Translations under genes and position numbers: made by a program | The notes under the pieces: model-generated | What the model was told of the DNA's origin: nothing | Database searches by the model: none | The model's input: the letters and a program-made list of their open reading frames with translations, nothing else | From: Rhizobium lusitanum | GTDB taxonomy: Bacteria > Pseudomonadota > Alphaproteobacteria > Rhizobiales > Rhizobiaceae | DNA: 64,000 nucleotides | Assembly: GCF_014189535.1 (NCBI RefSeq) | Contig: NZ_CP050307.1 | Location: forward strand, 372,001-436,000 | Direction: 5' to 3' | Part shown: one piece after another, positions 34,615-44,665 of the stretch | How the letters are laid out: each line of letters opens with the position of its first letter | How positions within the stretch are numbered: position 1 is the stretch's first letter

Positions 34615-37533
34615 ATGTCCGCCTCCCTTGCCAACCCGCATTCCGGATCGGAACCACCCGTCGAGTTCTTCGTCGACGGTGTGGCTCTGCATGCCGAACG
34701 TGGGATGACGATCGCCGCGGCGATCGAGGCGGGCGGACGGCATGATTTTTCGCGAGGCCTCAAGGGCGAGGCGCGTGGCCTCTTTTGCGGCATGGGCGCA
34801 TGTCAGGACTGCCTTGTCACGGTTGATGGCAGGGTCAGCCAGCGTGCCTGCATGACATCGGTCGCAGAAGGAATGCAGGTGCGTCGACCGGCTTCAAAGC
34901 CGGCGCCCACGGCGGACCATGCCGACCTCTGTGAGGTGCCGGCTGCGATCCCTTGTCTTGAGATGGACCTGCTGGTGATCGGCGCAGGGCCTGCTGGTTT
35001 GGCTGCCGCCGAAGTCGCCGCAGCCGCTGGGGCCAGCGTAACGCTTGTCGATGAGCGCGCCATCGCTGGCGGCCAGTATTTCAAGCAGCCCTCGACGTCG
35101 AAGGCGGCATTGCGTCTCGGCGGTGATGAGCAGGCCCGGTCGGGCGCGGAGCTGATCCGGCGCGCTCAAGCCGCCGGGGTGTCGATGATCGACGGAACAC
35201 TCGTCTGGGGCGCGGAGAATGGCGAGAGCGGCCCAAGGATTGCCTGCTACGGTCTGCAAGGCGCCTTTTACTGTAAGCCCAGAATGATCGTGATCGCGAC
35301 GGGGGCCTATGAGCGGCCGCCGGCCATTCCCGGCTGGACACGCCCTGGCGTTATGACTGCGGGCGCGGCGCAGACGTTGCTGAGAAGCTACGGCACGGTG
35401 CCCGGCGGACGGATTGTCGTTGCCGGCAACGGTCCCCTTAATATCCAAGTCGCCAATGAGATCCGGAAGGCCGGCGGCTCCGTCGTCGCGCTGGTGGAAA
35501 CCGCTCCCGCGCCGTGGAAACAACCGCTGGCGGCGCTCAAGCTTCTGGCGGCGGACAAAGCGCTTGCGATCGGCGGGTTGCAGCAGGTCGCCGCTTTGCG
35601 GACGGCCGGTATTCCGATTCTGTGGGAAAGCCGGATTGCATCGATGGATGGGCAAGCCGGCGTCGAGGCCGTCACGGTCAACGGACCGGACGGCGAAGCG
35701 AGACTTGAGGCCGATACCGTTCTGATCGGTGGCAGCTTTGCGTCCTCGAACGAACTTTCCAGATTGCTCGGTTGCGGCCATGAGGTCATCGATGGCGATC
35801 TCGTTGCCATCACTAGGGATGATGGCGAGACCACGCTTGCCCATATCCATGTGGTCGGAGAAGCCGCCCGCTTTGGTGGCGCGCATATTGCCATGGCGCA
35901 AGGCCGGCTTGCCGGGATTGCCGTGGCGCGCAAATTGGGCTTCGACGTCACGCCCGACGCAGGCGCCGAACGCAGGTTTGCGCGGCATCGGACCTTTCAG
36001 GCGATGCTTTGGAGCGTATTCAAGTCGGCTCGCCCGATTGGCGACAAACTGCCGCCTGACGATACCGTTATCTGTCGCTGCGAAGGCGTCACCTACGGCA
36101 CGCTGAGGGCGCTTGGCGAGCATAGCGCCAAGGACCTTGCGACGCTGAAGCGGTTGTCGCGTGCCGGGATGGGGCGCTGCCAGAGCCGTTATTGCGGCCA
36201 CGCGATCGCGGCCGTCGCGGGAGAGAAACGCACAGCCGGAGAGACACGCGGCTTTTTGGCGCCGCAAATGCCGCTGCGGCCGGTGCCGCTGGCGGCACTC
36301 GCGGTCGAAAAGCCGGAATGGGGCGGTCACAAGCGGGCGCTGTTGCCCGAGAAGTCGCCGCTGGAGAATCGCGAACCGTTGCCACTGTCGCAGACCTCGA
36401 CTCTGGTGATCGGGGCAGGGATCGCTGGTTTGTCGACGGCCCTCTTTCTCGCCCGCGAAGGCGAAGAGGTCACCGTCTTGGAGCGCGCCTTTCCGAACTC
36501 GCTGGCCTCGGGCGGCAATGCCGGCAGCCTGCATGCGCAGCTCCTGTCCTTCGATCACGGCGCGCGCGCCGAAGGTGGTGGCAGTGCGGCGGCGCAGACG
36601 CTGCCGCTGCAGCGCGATTCCATTGCTCTCTGGGCGGCACTCCAGAATGAGCTTGGTTGTGATTTCGAGATGAAGGTGACGGGCGGCCTGATGGTCGCCG
36701 AGACCGAGGCGCATATGCGGTTCCTTGCCGAGAAAGTCGGCGTCGAGCAGCGGGCAGGCATCGATTGCAGGCTGATTGGCCAAGAGGAATTACGGGCGCT
36801 GGAACCGGCCCTGTCGCCTCAGTTCGTGGGTGCGGCCTATTGCTCGCAGGAAGGCAAGATCAATCCGCTCGTCGCCACCCAGCACATTCTCGAAGCCGCA
36901 CGGGCGAAGGGCGCGCGCATCTTCGAGACATGCGAGGTCCTCGGCATCGTGCGCGGTCCGGCTGGCTTCGACGTCACCACCTCGCGCGGCACGATCCGGG
37001 CAAAACGGATTGTCAATGCGGCCGGCGCCTTCTCGTCGCGCATCGGATCGATGCTCGGCCTCAATATTCCGGTCTTCGGTGCGCCGTTGCAGATGGTGGT
37101 GACGGAAGCGGCCGCGCCGCTGATTTCCTGCCTCATTGCCCATGCCGACCGTCACCTGACCTTGAAGCAGGCCGCGAACGGCAATTTCATCATCGGCGGC
37201 GGCTGGACGGCCGGCCTCGATCCGGTTCATCAGCATCCAAGGCCGCTGCTGTCGAGCCTCGAGGGCAATCTCTGGGTCGCCCAGCATGTGGTCCCGGCCT
37301 TGCGCAAGCTGCATGTCATCCGCAGCTGGGCGGCGATGAATATCAATATCGACGGAGCGCCGATCCTCGGCGAGCATCCGCAACAGCCAGGCTATTTCAG
37401 CGCCGTGACATCGAACGGCTATACGCTCGGCCCGATCGTCGGCCAGCTCACCGCGCAGCTCGTCCTTGGTCGGGAGACCGGCAGGGCGCTGCAACCCTTT
37501 TCCATCACTCGTTTCGCGAAAGGCCGCTCATGA
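34615..37533 (+). CDS. Fused three-part flavoprotein oxidase: [2Fe-2S] domain, FAD/NAD domain, BFD-like domain, DAO domain
   Basis: This 972-residue protein joins what are normally three subunits of HcnABC, opine oxidases or D-hydroxyproline dehydrogenase. Residues 15-92 are a ferredoxin-like domain with Cys58, 63, 66 and 79. Residues 117-445 are an FAD/NAD oxidoreductase (GAGPAG at 123-128, GNGPLN at 271-276). Residues 484-530 are a BFD-like centre with Cys487, 489, 522 and 527. Residues 596-972 are a DAO flavoprotein (GAGIAG at 600-605, [10 protein letters not shown] after it). All motifs are intact, so it should oxidise a secondary amine or imino acid. It overlaps the ATPase gene by 4 bases. 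Confidence 0.88.
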   Translation: MSASLANPHSGSEPPVEFFVDGVALHAERGMTIAAAIEAGGRHDFSRGLKGEARGLFCGMGACQDCLVTVDGRVSQRACMTSVAEGMQVRRPASKPAPTADHADLCEVPAAIPCLEMDLLVIGAGPAGLAAAEVAAAAGASVTLVDERAIAGGQYFKQPSTSKAALRLGGDEQARSGAELIRRAQAAGVSMIDGTLVWGAENGESGPRIACYGLQGAFYCKPRMIVIATGAYERPPAIPGWTRPGVMTAGAAQTLLRSYGTVPGGRIVVAGNGPLNIQVANEIRKAGGSVVALVETAPAPWKQPLAALKLLAADKALAIGGLQQVAALRTAGIPILWESRIASMDGQAGVEAVTVNGPDGEARLEADTVLIGGSFASSNELSRLLGCGHEVIDGDLVAITRDDGETTLAHIHVVGEAARFGGAHIAMAQGRLAGIAVARKLGFDVTPDAGAERRFARHRTFQAMLWSVFKSARPIGDKLPPDDTVICRCEGVTYGTLRALGEHSAKDLATLKRLSRAGMGRCQSRYCGHAIAAVAGEKRTAGETRGFLAPQMPLRPVPLAALAVEKPEWGGHKRALLPEKSPLENREPLPLSQTSTLVIGAGIAGLSTALFLAREGEEVTVLERAFPNSLASGGNAGSLHAQLLSFDHGARAEGGGSAAAQTLPLQRDSIALWAALQNELGCDFEMKVTGGLMVAETEAHMRFLAEKVGVEQRAGIDCRLIGQEELRALEPALSPQFVGAAYCSQEGKINPLVATQHILEAARAKGARIFETCEVLGIVRGPAGFDVTTSRGTIRAKRIVNAAGAFSSRIGSMLGLNIPVFGAPLQMVVTEAAAPLISCLIAHADRHLTLKQAANGNFIIGGGWTAGLDPVHQHPRPLLSSLEGNLWVAQHVVPALRKLHVIRSWAAMNINIDGAPILGEHPQQPGYFSAVTSNGYTLGPIVGQLTAQLVLGRETGRALQPFSITRFAKGRS

Positions 37534-38258
37534 TCGAAATCAGTGGCGTCTCCAAATTCTACGGTACCTACGAAGTTCTGAAAAACTGCTCCGTCAAGGT
37601 TGATCGCGGCGAAGTCGTTGTCGTGTGCGGTCCGTCGGGCTCCGGCAAATCGACGCTGATCAAATGCGTGAACGGTCTGGAGCCTTTCCAGAAGGGCTCT
37701 ATCCGCGTCCACGGGATCGAGGTGGGCGATCCGAAGACGGATCTGCCGAACCTGCGCACCCGCATCGGCATGGTCTTCCAAAATTTCGAGCTCTTCGCGC
37801 ATCTGACTATCATCGACAATCTGATGCTGGCGCAGAAGATCGTGCTCGGGCGCAGCGAGACGATCGCCAAGACCAAGGCCATGCAGCTTCTCGATCGCGT
37901 CGAGCTTGTCGACCACGCCAACAAATATCCGAGCCAGCTTTCCGGCGGCCAGCAGCAGCGTGTCGCCATTGCGCGGGCGCTCGCCATGGACCCCTTGGCG
38001 ATGCTCTTCGACGAGCCGACCTCGGCGCTCGATCCGGAGATGATTTCCGAAGTGCTTGACGTCATGACGGGCCTTGCGAAAGACGGCATGACGATGATGG
38101 TCGTCACCCACGAGATGGGCTTTGCCCGCCGCGTCGCCACTCGCGTGATCTTCATCGACCAGGGCGAGATCGTCGAGGACCGTCCGAGCGAAGATTTCTT
38201 CGCCGGCAAGCATAATCCGAGGACGGAAGCGTTCCTCGGAAAGATCCTGCAACACTGA
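37530..38258 (+). CDS. Amino-acid ABC transporter ATP-binding protein (GlnQ/HisP type)
   Basis: From ATG 37530 the product is 242 residues. It has Walker [17 protein letters not shown]-loop [12 protein letters not shown], signature [15 protein letters not shown], Walker [15 protein letters not shown] and the H-loop VVTHEMGFA, all in the order of polar-amino-acid importers. It completes the transporter with the proteins at 32093 and 33002. Its start lies in an ATGA overlap with the oxidase stop, so the two are translationally coupled. Confidence 0.93.
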   Translation: MIEISGVSKFYGTYEVLKNCSVKVDRGEVVVVCGPSGSGKSTLIKCVNGLEPFQKGSIRVHGIEVGDPKTDLPNLRTRIGMVFQNFELFAHLTIIDNLMLAQKIVLGRSETIAKTKAMQLLDRVELVDHANKYPSQLSGGQQQRVAIARALAMDPLAMLFDEPTSALDPEMISEVLDVMTGLAKDGMTMMVVTHEMGFARRVATRVIFIDQGEIVEDRPSEDFFAGKHNPRTEAFLGKILQH

Positions 38259-38268
38259 GGAAGCAATC

Positions 38269-39702
38269 ATGTCCGACTTCGATCTCATTATTCAGAACGG
38301 CACTGTTGCGACCGCCTCCGACGTATTTAAGGCCGATATCGGCATCAGGAACGGCAAGATCGTCCAGATCGGCGAGAACCTTTCGGGTGGCGTGCGCGTG
38401 ATCGACGCGGCGGGCAAGTACGTGCTTCCGGGTGGTATCGACAGCCATGTGCATATTTCGCAGCCATCCGGCGACGGCATCGTCATGGCCGATGACTTTG
38501 CCAGCGGCACGCTGTCGGCGGTCTTCGGCGGAAACACGACCCTCATGCCGTTCTGCCTGCAGCAGAAGGACATGTCGCTGCGTGAAGCCCTGACGGCCTA
38601 TCACAAGCTCGCGGACGGCGAATGCTATACTGACATCAGCTTCCATCTGATCGTCTCGGATCCGACGGAAGCGGTTCTCGGTCAGGAGATCCCGGCGCTG
38701 GTGGCGGATGGCTACACGTCGCTGAAGGTCTTCATGACCTATGAGGGTCTGCGGCTGAGCGACGGGGAAATTCTGAAGACGCTCGACGTAGCCCGGCGCA
38801 CCGGCGCTACCGTCATGGTCCATTGCGAAAACGAGGATGCGATACGCTTCTTGATCGACAAGCACGAGCTGGCGGGCGATGTCGCGCCGCGCGCCCATGC
38901 CTCGACGCGACCGATCGCCGTTGAGCGCGAGGCCACGCACCGCGCTCTGTCTCTCGCCGAGATCGTCGATATCCCGATCGTCATCGTCCATGTTTCGAAC
39001 GGTGAGGCGATGGAAGAGATCATGCGGGCGCGGGCGCGCGGCATCAAGGTGATCGGCGAAACCTGCCCGCAATATCTGACGCTAACCGCCAAGGATCTCG
39101 ACGGAATGGACTGGGAAGGCGCGAAATTCGTCTGCTCGCCACCGCCGCGCGATGAGGCGGCGCAGGCCGATTGCTGGCGCGGGATCGAGACGGGGGTCTT
39201 TGAACTCTTCTCATCGGATCATTGCCCTTTTCGCTATGAGGATGAGCGCGGCAAGCTGAACCCGAAAGGCAGCACCAACTTCCGGCATATTCCGAACGGC
39301 ATTCCCGGTGTCGAAACGCGGCTTCCGATCCTGTTCTCGCAGGGCGTGATGACGGGCCGCATCGACCTTCCGCGCTTCGTGGCGCTGACCTCCACGAACC
39401 ATGCCAAGACCTATGGCCTCTATCCGCAAAAGGGCACGATCGCCATCGGCGCCGATGCCGACATCGCCATATGGGATCCGGCCATCACCCGTACGATCCG
39501 TCACGCGGACCTGCATGACGGTGCCGATTACTCGCCCTATGAGGGGATGGAGATAAACGGCTGGCCGGTCACCACCATCGTCGCCGGCAAGATCATGGTC
39601 GATGACAGCGTGCTGGTCGGGTCGAAGGGACACGGCAGATATTGCCCCGCTAAAACGGGGCCGACAAACGACATTACCAACGCAAGGAAAGACATCCGAT
39701 GA
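38269..39702 (+). CDS. Dihydropyrimidinase/D-hydantoinase-like amidohydrolase
   Basis: The product has 477 residues. His60 and His62 (DSHVHI) bind the first zinc, Lys153 (SLKVFMTYEG) is the expected carboxylated bridging lysine, further His lie in VHCENED and IVHVSNGEAMEE, and Asp in SSDHCPF completes the site. The enzyme would open a cyclic amide such as a hydantoin or dihydropyrimidine. Its place between an amino-acid-type ATPase and a DUF3830 gene, in an operon with an imino-acid-type oxidase, suggests a cyclic ureide or lactam substrate. Confidence 0.88.
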   Translation: MSDFDLIIQNGTVATASDVFKADIGIRNGKIVQIGENLSGGVRVIDAAGKYVLPGGIDSHVHISQPSGDGIVMADDFASGTLSAVFGGNTTLMPFCLQQKDMSLREALTAYHKLADGECYTDISFHLIVSDPTEAVLGQEIPALVADGYTSLKVFMTYEGLRLSDGEILKTLDVARRTGATVMVHCENEDAIRFLIDKHELAGDVAPRAHASTRPIAVEREATHRALSLAEIVDIPIVIVHVSNGEAMEEIMRARARGIKVIGETCPQYLTLTAKDLDGMDWEGAKFVCSPPPRDEAAQADCWRGIETGVFELFSSDHCPFRYEDERGKLNPKGSTNFRHIPNGIPGVETRLPILFSQGVMTGRIDLPRFVALTSTNHAKTYGLYPQKGTIAIGADADIAIWDPAITRTIRHADLHDGADYSPYEGMEINGWPVTTIVAGKIMVDDSVLVGSKGHGRYCPAKTGPTNDITNARKDIR

Positions 39703-40115
39703 AATTGAAAATCACCGCCGGCCCCTTCGAATTCGATGCCGTGCTTGAAACCGCGAAAGCCCCCAAGACCTCGGAGGCCTTCCTGAAGCAGATGCCGTTC
39801 GAAGGAAAGATCGTGCATGTCCGCTGGTCGGGCGAGGGCGTTTGGATCCCGCTTGGCGATCTCGACTTCGGCGTCGGATATGAAAACCACACCAGCCATC
39901 CGGCACCGGGGCATATCATCCTCTATCCGGGCGGCATCAGCGAAACCGAAATCCTGCTTGCCTATGGCGGCGTCGATTTCTCTTCGAAAATGGGCCAGCT
40001 CGCCGGCAATCACTTCATCACCGTGACGTCTAACCTCGACAAGCTGCCGGAACTTGGCCGCCTGACCCTCTGGGAAGGCGCACAGTCGATCCGCTTCGAG
40101 ACGGTCGAGGGCTGA
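39699..40115 (+). CDS. DUF3830-family protein
   Basis: The product is 138 residues, all soluble, with no signal peptide. The pattern AVLETAKAPKTSEAFLKQMPF and a following PGHIILYPGGISETEILLAYGG stretch match DUF3830, a family of unknown function thought to have a cyclophilin-like fold and often found beside hydantoinase genes. It overlaps the hydantoinase stop by 4 bases, so it is coupled to it. It may act on the ring substrate or on a linear product; nothing in the sequence decides this. Confidence 0.82.
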   Translation: MKLKITAGPFEFDAVLETAKAPKTSEAFLKQMPFEGKIVHVRWSGEGVWIPLGDLDFGVGYENHTSHPAPGHIILYPGGISETEILLAYGGVDFSSKMGQLAGNHFITVTSNLDKLPELGRLTLWEGAQSIRFETVEG

Positions 40116-40132
40116 GGCTCCGCTAGCGAACA

Positions 40133-40163
40133 CGATCACGGACCATTTCGATGTCCGTGATCG
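40133..40163. terminator. Hairpin between convergent operons (bidirectional terminator candidate)
   Basis: CGATCACGGAC (40133-40143) and GTCCGTGATCG (40153-40163) are perfectly complementary over 11 bp with a 9-base loop. The hairpin lies between the DUF3830 stop and the putA stop, which face each other 68 bases apart. It has no U tract on either strand, so the call rests on position and stem strength. Confidence 0.5.
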
Positions 40164-40183
40164 CCTTGCTCGATCGGTACGTG

Positions 40184-43100
40184 CTATCCGATCGACATCA
40201 GGCTCGCATTTCCGCCCGCTGCTGCTGTGTTGATGGAGGTCGTAACCTCTTCCAGCAGCCAATTCAGGCAATAAGCATCCGCCCCCTTCGCGATCTCGTC
40301 GCTCGATGCGCCTTGAACGAGGACCAGCGGCCCCGGAAGAGCGGCGATCGCCTGAACCGCCGTCTTTATCCGGTCCGCATTTCCTTCGATCAGCGCGCCC
40401 GCAAAGGGGCCATCCGCAGCCCAGTCGTTCGACCAAGCGATACGGCTTGCGACCCTCTCCGGCAGGCCGCGAAGCTCGTCCTGAAGTGCGGACGAGGCAT
40501 CCACAACGATGGAATTGCCCGTGGCAAGCGCTGCCGCAAGCTGAACGTAGAGACCGAGCGCCGTCTGCGGCACGAGCAATACTTTCCCGCGAGGATGCAG
40601 TTGATAGAGGTTCAGCTCGCCGACGGGCCCGGGCAGTTCGATGTTAAGGCCCAGCGATGACCCGCTGGCGATAGTGCGCGCGCGCTCGGCTGCCTGCGGC
40701 ACTCCCTTGCTGTCGAGCCAGGTGAGGAAGTCACTTGCGGCCTGATCCGTCTTGACGCTCGCATCCCGAAGCGGCTCGGTCGAGGAGGCGACCAGCCGGC
40801 GAAGATAGAGGGGGCCGCCGGCCTTTGGCCCGGTGCCGGAAAGACCGCGCCCGCCGAATGGCTGGACACCCACCACGGCGCCGATGATGTTTCGATTGAC
40901 GTAGAGATTGCCTGCCTTCACGCGCCCGGTGACATGCGCGATGGTCCCGTCGAGCCGCGTGTGCAGCCCGAAGGTCAACCCGTAACCCGATGCATTGACG
41001 GCATCTATCAGCTTGTCGAGCTTCTTGCGCTGGTAGCGGATGATGTGGAGAACCGGCCCGAAGACTTCTCTCTTGAGATCGGCCAGGTTCTTCAGTTCGA
41101 TAATCGTCGGAGCGACAAATGTCCCCTTTGCGGCGGCGGGCGGAAGATCGAGTTGCTGTACCTTGCAGCCCAGTTCGCGCATGCTTTCAATATGCCCGTC
41201 GATGCCGCGCTTGGCGTTGTCGTCGATGACGGGGCCGATATCGATCGCCAGCCGATCGGTGCGGCCGACCGACAATTCGCCGAGCGCACCCCGCAGCATG
41301 GTCAATGTCCTGTCGGCGATCTCCTCCTGCAAGCAGAGGACGCGAAGCGCCGAGCAGCGTTGCCCAGCGCTGTCGAAAGCCGACGCAATGACGTCGCCGA
41401 CGACCTGCTCGGCGAGTGCCGAGGAGTCGACGATCATGCCGTTCTGCCCGCCGGTCTCGGCGATCAGCGGGATCGGCCTGTTGAATTTCGACAGTCTCTC
41501 CGCAAGCTGCGCCTGGATGAGCCGGGCCACTTCGGTCGACCCGGTGAACATCACGCCCGATGTTTCCGGGGCGCCGACAAGGGCAGCACCGGTTCTGCCG
41601 CTGCCGGGCACGAACTGCAGCGCGCCCCGCGGAATTCCCGCTTCATGAAGGATGCGAACGCCTTGTGCCGCAATCAGCGGCGTGACGCCGGCCGGCTTGG
41701 CGACGACCGGGTTGCCGGCGACGAGCGCGGCTGCGATCTGGCCGGTGAAAATCGCCAGCGGAAAATTCCATGGGCTGATGCAGACGATCGGACCGAGCGG
41801 AACGCTGTCAGGCTTCAGCACCTTGCGTGCCTGCTCGGCATAATAGCGCAGGAAGTCGATGGCCTCCCTGACTTCGCCGATGGCGTTGGCGGCCGATTTT
41901 CCGGCCTCCCGCATCACCAGGCCGATCAGTGTCTCCATCTCCGCCTGCATCAGGTCCGCGGCCCGTTCCAGCCGGTCGGCCCTGTCGGACGGGCTGACGG
42001 CCGCCCATTCCGGAGCCGCTTCGGCGGCGAGACGCATCACGATGGCCGCGTCGTCTGTGCCCAATTCGGTGACATGACCGACGAGATCGGAATGATCAGC
42101 GGGATTGAGAACCGGCCGGGCTTCGCCCCGTTCGGACCCGTCGGCGAGCAGGGGCTTGGCGACCCATTCCATCGCCGCCGACGCCCGCAAGCGCTCGGCA
42201 AGACCCACCAGTGACGTTTCGTTTGACAGATCGATGCCGGCCGAGTTCCTGCGGACGTCATGGAACAGATCGGCTGGAAGGGCGATCTTGTCGTGCTGGG
42301 CGCCAACGACTTTCATCGCGCGCACCACCTCGACCGGGTCGGCAATCAGGTCTGCGACCGGAACGGCGGGGTCGGCGATCTTGTTGACGAAGGAGGAGTT
42401 GGCGCCGTTTTCAAGCAGGCGCCTGACGAGATAGGCAAGCAGCGTTTCATGCGTGCCGACGGGCGCGTAGATCCGGCAAGGGCGATCGAGATTGCTGCGG
42501 CCGACGACCTCTTCATAGAGCGGCTCACCCATGCCATGCAGGCACTGGAATTCATACTTGCCGACGGAAAAGTCACTGCCGGCCATGTGATAGATCGTCG
42601 CCAGCGTCTGCGCATTATGCGTGGCAAATTGCGGGAAGATCAGATCGGTCGCCGCCAGCAGCTTCTTGGCGCAGGCGATATAGGAAACATCGGTATAGAC
42701 CTTGCGGGTGTAGACGGGGAAACCATCGAGGCCGTCGACCTGGGCGCGCTTGATCTCGGCATCCCAATAGGCGCCTTTCACCAGACGGACCATCAGCCGG
42801 TGCCCCGAGCGGCGGGCGAGATCGATGATGAGGTCGAGGACATAGGGGCAGCGCTTACCATAGGCCTGGACCACGAAGCCCATGCCGTTCCAGCCGGCAA
42901 GATCGGGGTCGAGGCAGAGCTCTTCCAGAAGATCGAGCGACAGCTCAAGCCGGTCGGCCTCCTCGGCATCGATGTTGAGACCGATATTGTATCTCTTTGA
43001 GAGAAGAGCCAGCGCCTTCACCTTCGGCAGCAGTTCACCCATAACCCTTTCGGTCTGCGCGCGCACATATCGAGGATGCAGGGCGGAAAGCTTGATGGAG

Positions 43101-43888
43101 ATGCCAGGGCCTTCGTAAATGCCACGGCCCGCCGAGGCCTTGCCGATTGCGTGGATCGCGGCTTCGTAGTCGCGATAATAACGCTCGGCGTCGGCCTGCG
43201 TTGTCGCGGCTTCGCCCAGCATGTCGTAAGAATAGCGGAAGCCCTTGGCTTCGAGCGTGCGGGCGCGCCGCAGCGCTTCGTCGATCGTCTCGCCGGTGAC
43301 GAATTGCTCGCCCATCATCCGCATGGCCATATCGACGCCACGACGAACGACCGGCTCTCCACAGCGCGCAATCAATCGCGTTAGCGCGGCGGATAGCCCC
43401 TTGTCGTTCACCGTTGAAGTGAGCTTGCCGGTAACGACCAGCCCCCAGGTGGCGGCGTTGACGAACAGAGAACGACCGCCGCCCAGATGCGACTTCCAGT
43501 CGCCGTCGGCAATCTTGTCGCGGATCAGGGCGTCGCGCGTGGCGGTGTCTGGGATGCGAAGCAGGGCTTCGGCGAGACACATCAGCGCTACGCCTTCCTG
43601 GCTCGACAGCGAATATTCATGCACCAGACCCTCGACGCCGGTTCCCTTGTGCTTGGCGCGAAGAGCCTCGATCAATATCCGGGCGGTCGCCTTGACGGCA
43701 TCGCGCTCGGCCTCAGGCAGGGTCGCAGCTTCAAGCAGGGGTGGAAGGCATTCCGTTTCCGGGCGCCGATAAGCATCGGTGATTGCCCGGCGAAGAGGAC
43801 CTTGTTCGCGGATCGGTGGCGCGAATTGCGCGAATGGCGGGGCGGGCGGCGGTGTCGGCTGATCGGCGAGTTTGGCGTTAGCTGTCAT
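40184..43888 (-). CDS. putA: Bifunctional proline dehydrogenase / L-glutamate gamma-semialdehyde dehydrogenase
   Basis: From ATG 43888 (CGAGG upstream) the product is 1234 residues. The first half is a FAD-linked proline dehydrogenase barrel (GISIKLSALHPRY, NIGLNIDAEEADRLELSL, LMVRLVKGAYWDAEIK). The second half is an aldehyde dehydrogenase (ISPWNFPLAIFTGQ, GSGRTGAALV, FDSAGQRCSALRVLC with the catalytic Cys). An extra C-terminal segment ending NTAAAGGNASLMSIG marks the long type B form. No ribbon-helix-helix domain is seen at the N-terminus, so it should not repress its own gene; the divergent Lrp-type gene would do this. It converts proline to glutamate. Confidence 0.95.
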   Translation of the reverse strand: MTANAKLADQPTPPPAPPFAQFAPPIREQGPLRRAITDAYRRPETECLPPLLEAATLPEAERDAVKATARILIEALRAKHKGTGVEGLVHEYSLSSQEGVALMCLAEALLRIPDTATRDALIRDKIADGDWKSHLGGGRSLFVNAATWGLVVTGKLTSTVNDKGLSAALTRLIARCGEPVVRRGVDMAMRMMGEQFVTGETIDEALRRARTLEAKGFRYSYDMLGEAATTQADAERYYRDYEAAIHAIGKASAGRGIYEGPGISIKLSALHPRYVRAQTERVMGELLPKVKALALLSKRYNIGLNIDAEEADRLELSLDLLEELCLDPDLAGWNGMGFVVQAYGKRCPYVLDLIIDLARRSGHRLMVRLVKGAYWDAEIKRAQVDGLDGFPVYTRKVYTDVSYIACAKKLLAATDLIFPQFATHNAQTLATIYHMAGSDFSVGKYEFQCLHGMGEPLYEEVVGRSNLDRPCRIYAPVGTHETLLAYLVRRLLENGANSSFVNKIADPAVPVADLIADPVEVVRAMKVVGAQHDKIALPADLFHDVRRNSAGIDLSNETSLVGLAERLRASAAMEWVAKPLLADGSERGEARPVLNPADHSDLVGHVTELGTDDAAIVMRLAAEAAPEWAAVSPSDRADRLERAADLMQAEMETLIGLVMREAGKSAANAIGEVREAIDFLRYYAEQARKVLKPDSVPLGPIVCISPWNFPLAIFTGQIAAALVAGNPVVAKPAGVTPLIAAQGVRILHEAGIPRGALQFVPGSGRTGAALVGAPETSGVMFTGSTEVARLIQAQLAERLSKFNRPIPLIAETGGQNGMIVDSSALAEQVVGDVIASAFDSAGQRCSALRVLCLQEEIADRTLTMLRGALGELSVGRTDRLAIDIGPVIDDNAKRGIDGHIESMRELGCKVQQLDLPPAAAKGTFVAPTIIELKNLADLKREVFGPVLHIIRYQRKKLDKLIDAVNASGYGLTFGLHTRLDGTIAHVTGRVKAGNLYVNRNIIGAVVGVQPFGGRGLSGTGPKAGGPLYLRRLVASSTEPLRDASVKTDQAASDFLTWLDSKGVPQAAERARTIASGSSLGLNIELPGPVGELNLYQLHPRGKVLLVPQTALGLYVQLAAALATGNSIVVDASSALQDELRGLPERVASRIAWSNDWAADGPFAGALIEGNADRIKTAVQAIAALPGPLVLVQGASSDEIAKGADAYCLNWLLEEVTTSINTAAAGGNASLMSIG

Positions 43889-44030
43889 GGTAACCTCGAG
43901 GTGCAATGGTCTGAAATGCCGATCGCCTGTTAGGCGTCTGTTGCCTGGCCGGAAGGATGCTCCGGTTGCTTCGAGAGATTATATCTTAGCCCCAAAGGGC
44001 GTTCTGCCTTGAATTTGAAAATTTGTAGTC

Positions 44031-44047
44031 ATATTGAACTTCAATAT
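44031..44047. promoter_or_regulatory. Perfect 17-base palindrome, probable PutR site
   Basis: ATATTGAA-C-TTCAATAT is symmetric around the C at 44039 and lies 31 bases before the putR ATG, in the 189-base gap shared with putA. Lrp-family regulators bind A+T-rich sites of this size. A related A+T-rich tract (TTGAATTTGAAAATTTG) is adjacent at 44009-44025. Confidence 0.6.
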
Positions 44048-44077
44048 CCGCGATTTCAAATAGGATTACCTATAGAA

Positions 44078-44539
44078 ATGACAAAATCCAGTGAAATAGA
44101 CCAGTTCGATCAGAAGATCCTCGACGCGCTAGTGGAAGACGGGCGCATGTCGATAACCGACCTTTCCGAGCGTGTCGGCCTTTCCAAGACGCCCTGCCAG
44201 GCGCGATTGAGAAAGCTGATCGACACGGGCTACATCGATGGCTTCAAGGCAATCCTGAACCCCGCCAAGTTCGGCCTCGATCATGTCGCCTTCGCCGAAG
44301 TGAAATTGACGGATACGCGTGAGCAAGCTCTTCTCAGCTTCAACAATGCCGTCAAAAAGATCAAGGAAATAGAAGAGTGCCACATGATCGCCGGCCGCTT
44401 CGATTATCTTCTCAAGATCAGGACGTCGGATATCCGCCGATACCGGATCGTGCTCGGTGAGAAGATCTCAAGCCTGCCATTCGTGGCGAGCACCTCGACC
44501 AATGTCGTCATGCAGGCGGTCAAGGAAAGTTGGTCCTAG
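44078..44539 (+). CDS. putR: Lrp/AsnC-family regulator, probable proline-responsive activator PutR
   Basis: From ATG 44078 the product is 153 residues. The helix-turn-helix is SITDLSERVGLSKTPCQARL, and the C-terminal RAM effector domain follows (IEECHMIAGRFDYLLKIRTS). It is divergent from putA, the arrangement known in Agrobacterium, Rhodobacter and Bradyrhizobium, where PutR activates putA in response to proline. That role is inferred from orientation and family. Its ribosome site is weak. Confidence 0.88.
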   Translation: MTKSSEIDQFDQKILDALVEDGRMSITDLSERVGLSKTPCQARLRKLIDTGYIDGFKAILNPAKFGLDHVAFAEVKLTDTREQALLSFNNAVKKIKEIEECHMIAGRFDYLLKIRTSDIRRYRIVLGEKISSLPFVASTSTNVVMQAVKESWS

Positions 44540-44665
44540 GGCGTCACGGATTATCGTTGAAGAGAACATCCTTTAATCGAACATATCGGCCGTCGATCTT
44601 GCTTTCGCGGAGTTCTCCGCACGATACAACTATAGTAAGAGAAATTCGCGTTTTGGGAGGATGCG

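Noticed and set aside
34894..36783. A 629-codon open frame on the minus strand
   Set aside because: It is antisense to the fused oxidase, whose cofactor motifs are all intact; the antisense translation shows no recognisable fold.
40934..42214. A 426-codon open frame opposite putA
   Set aside because: Shadow of the aldehyde dehydrogenase half of putA with no family similarity.
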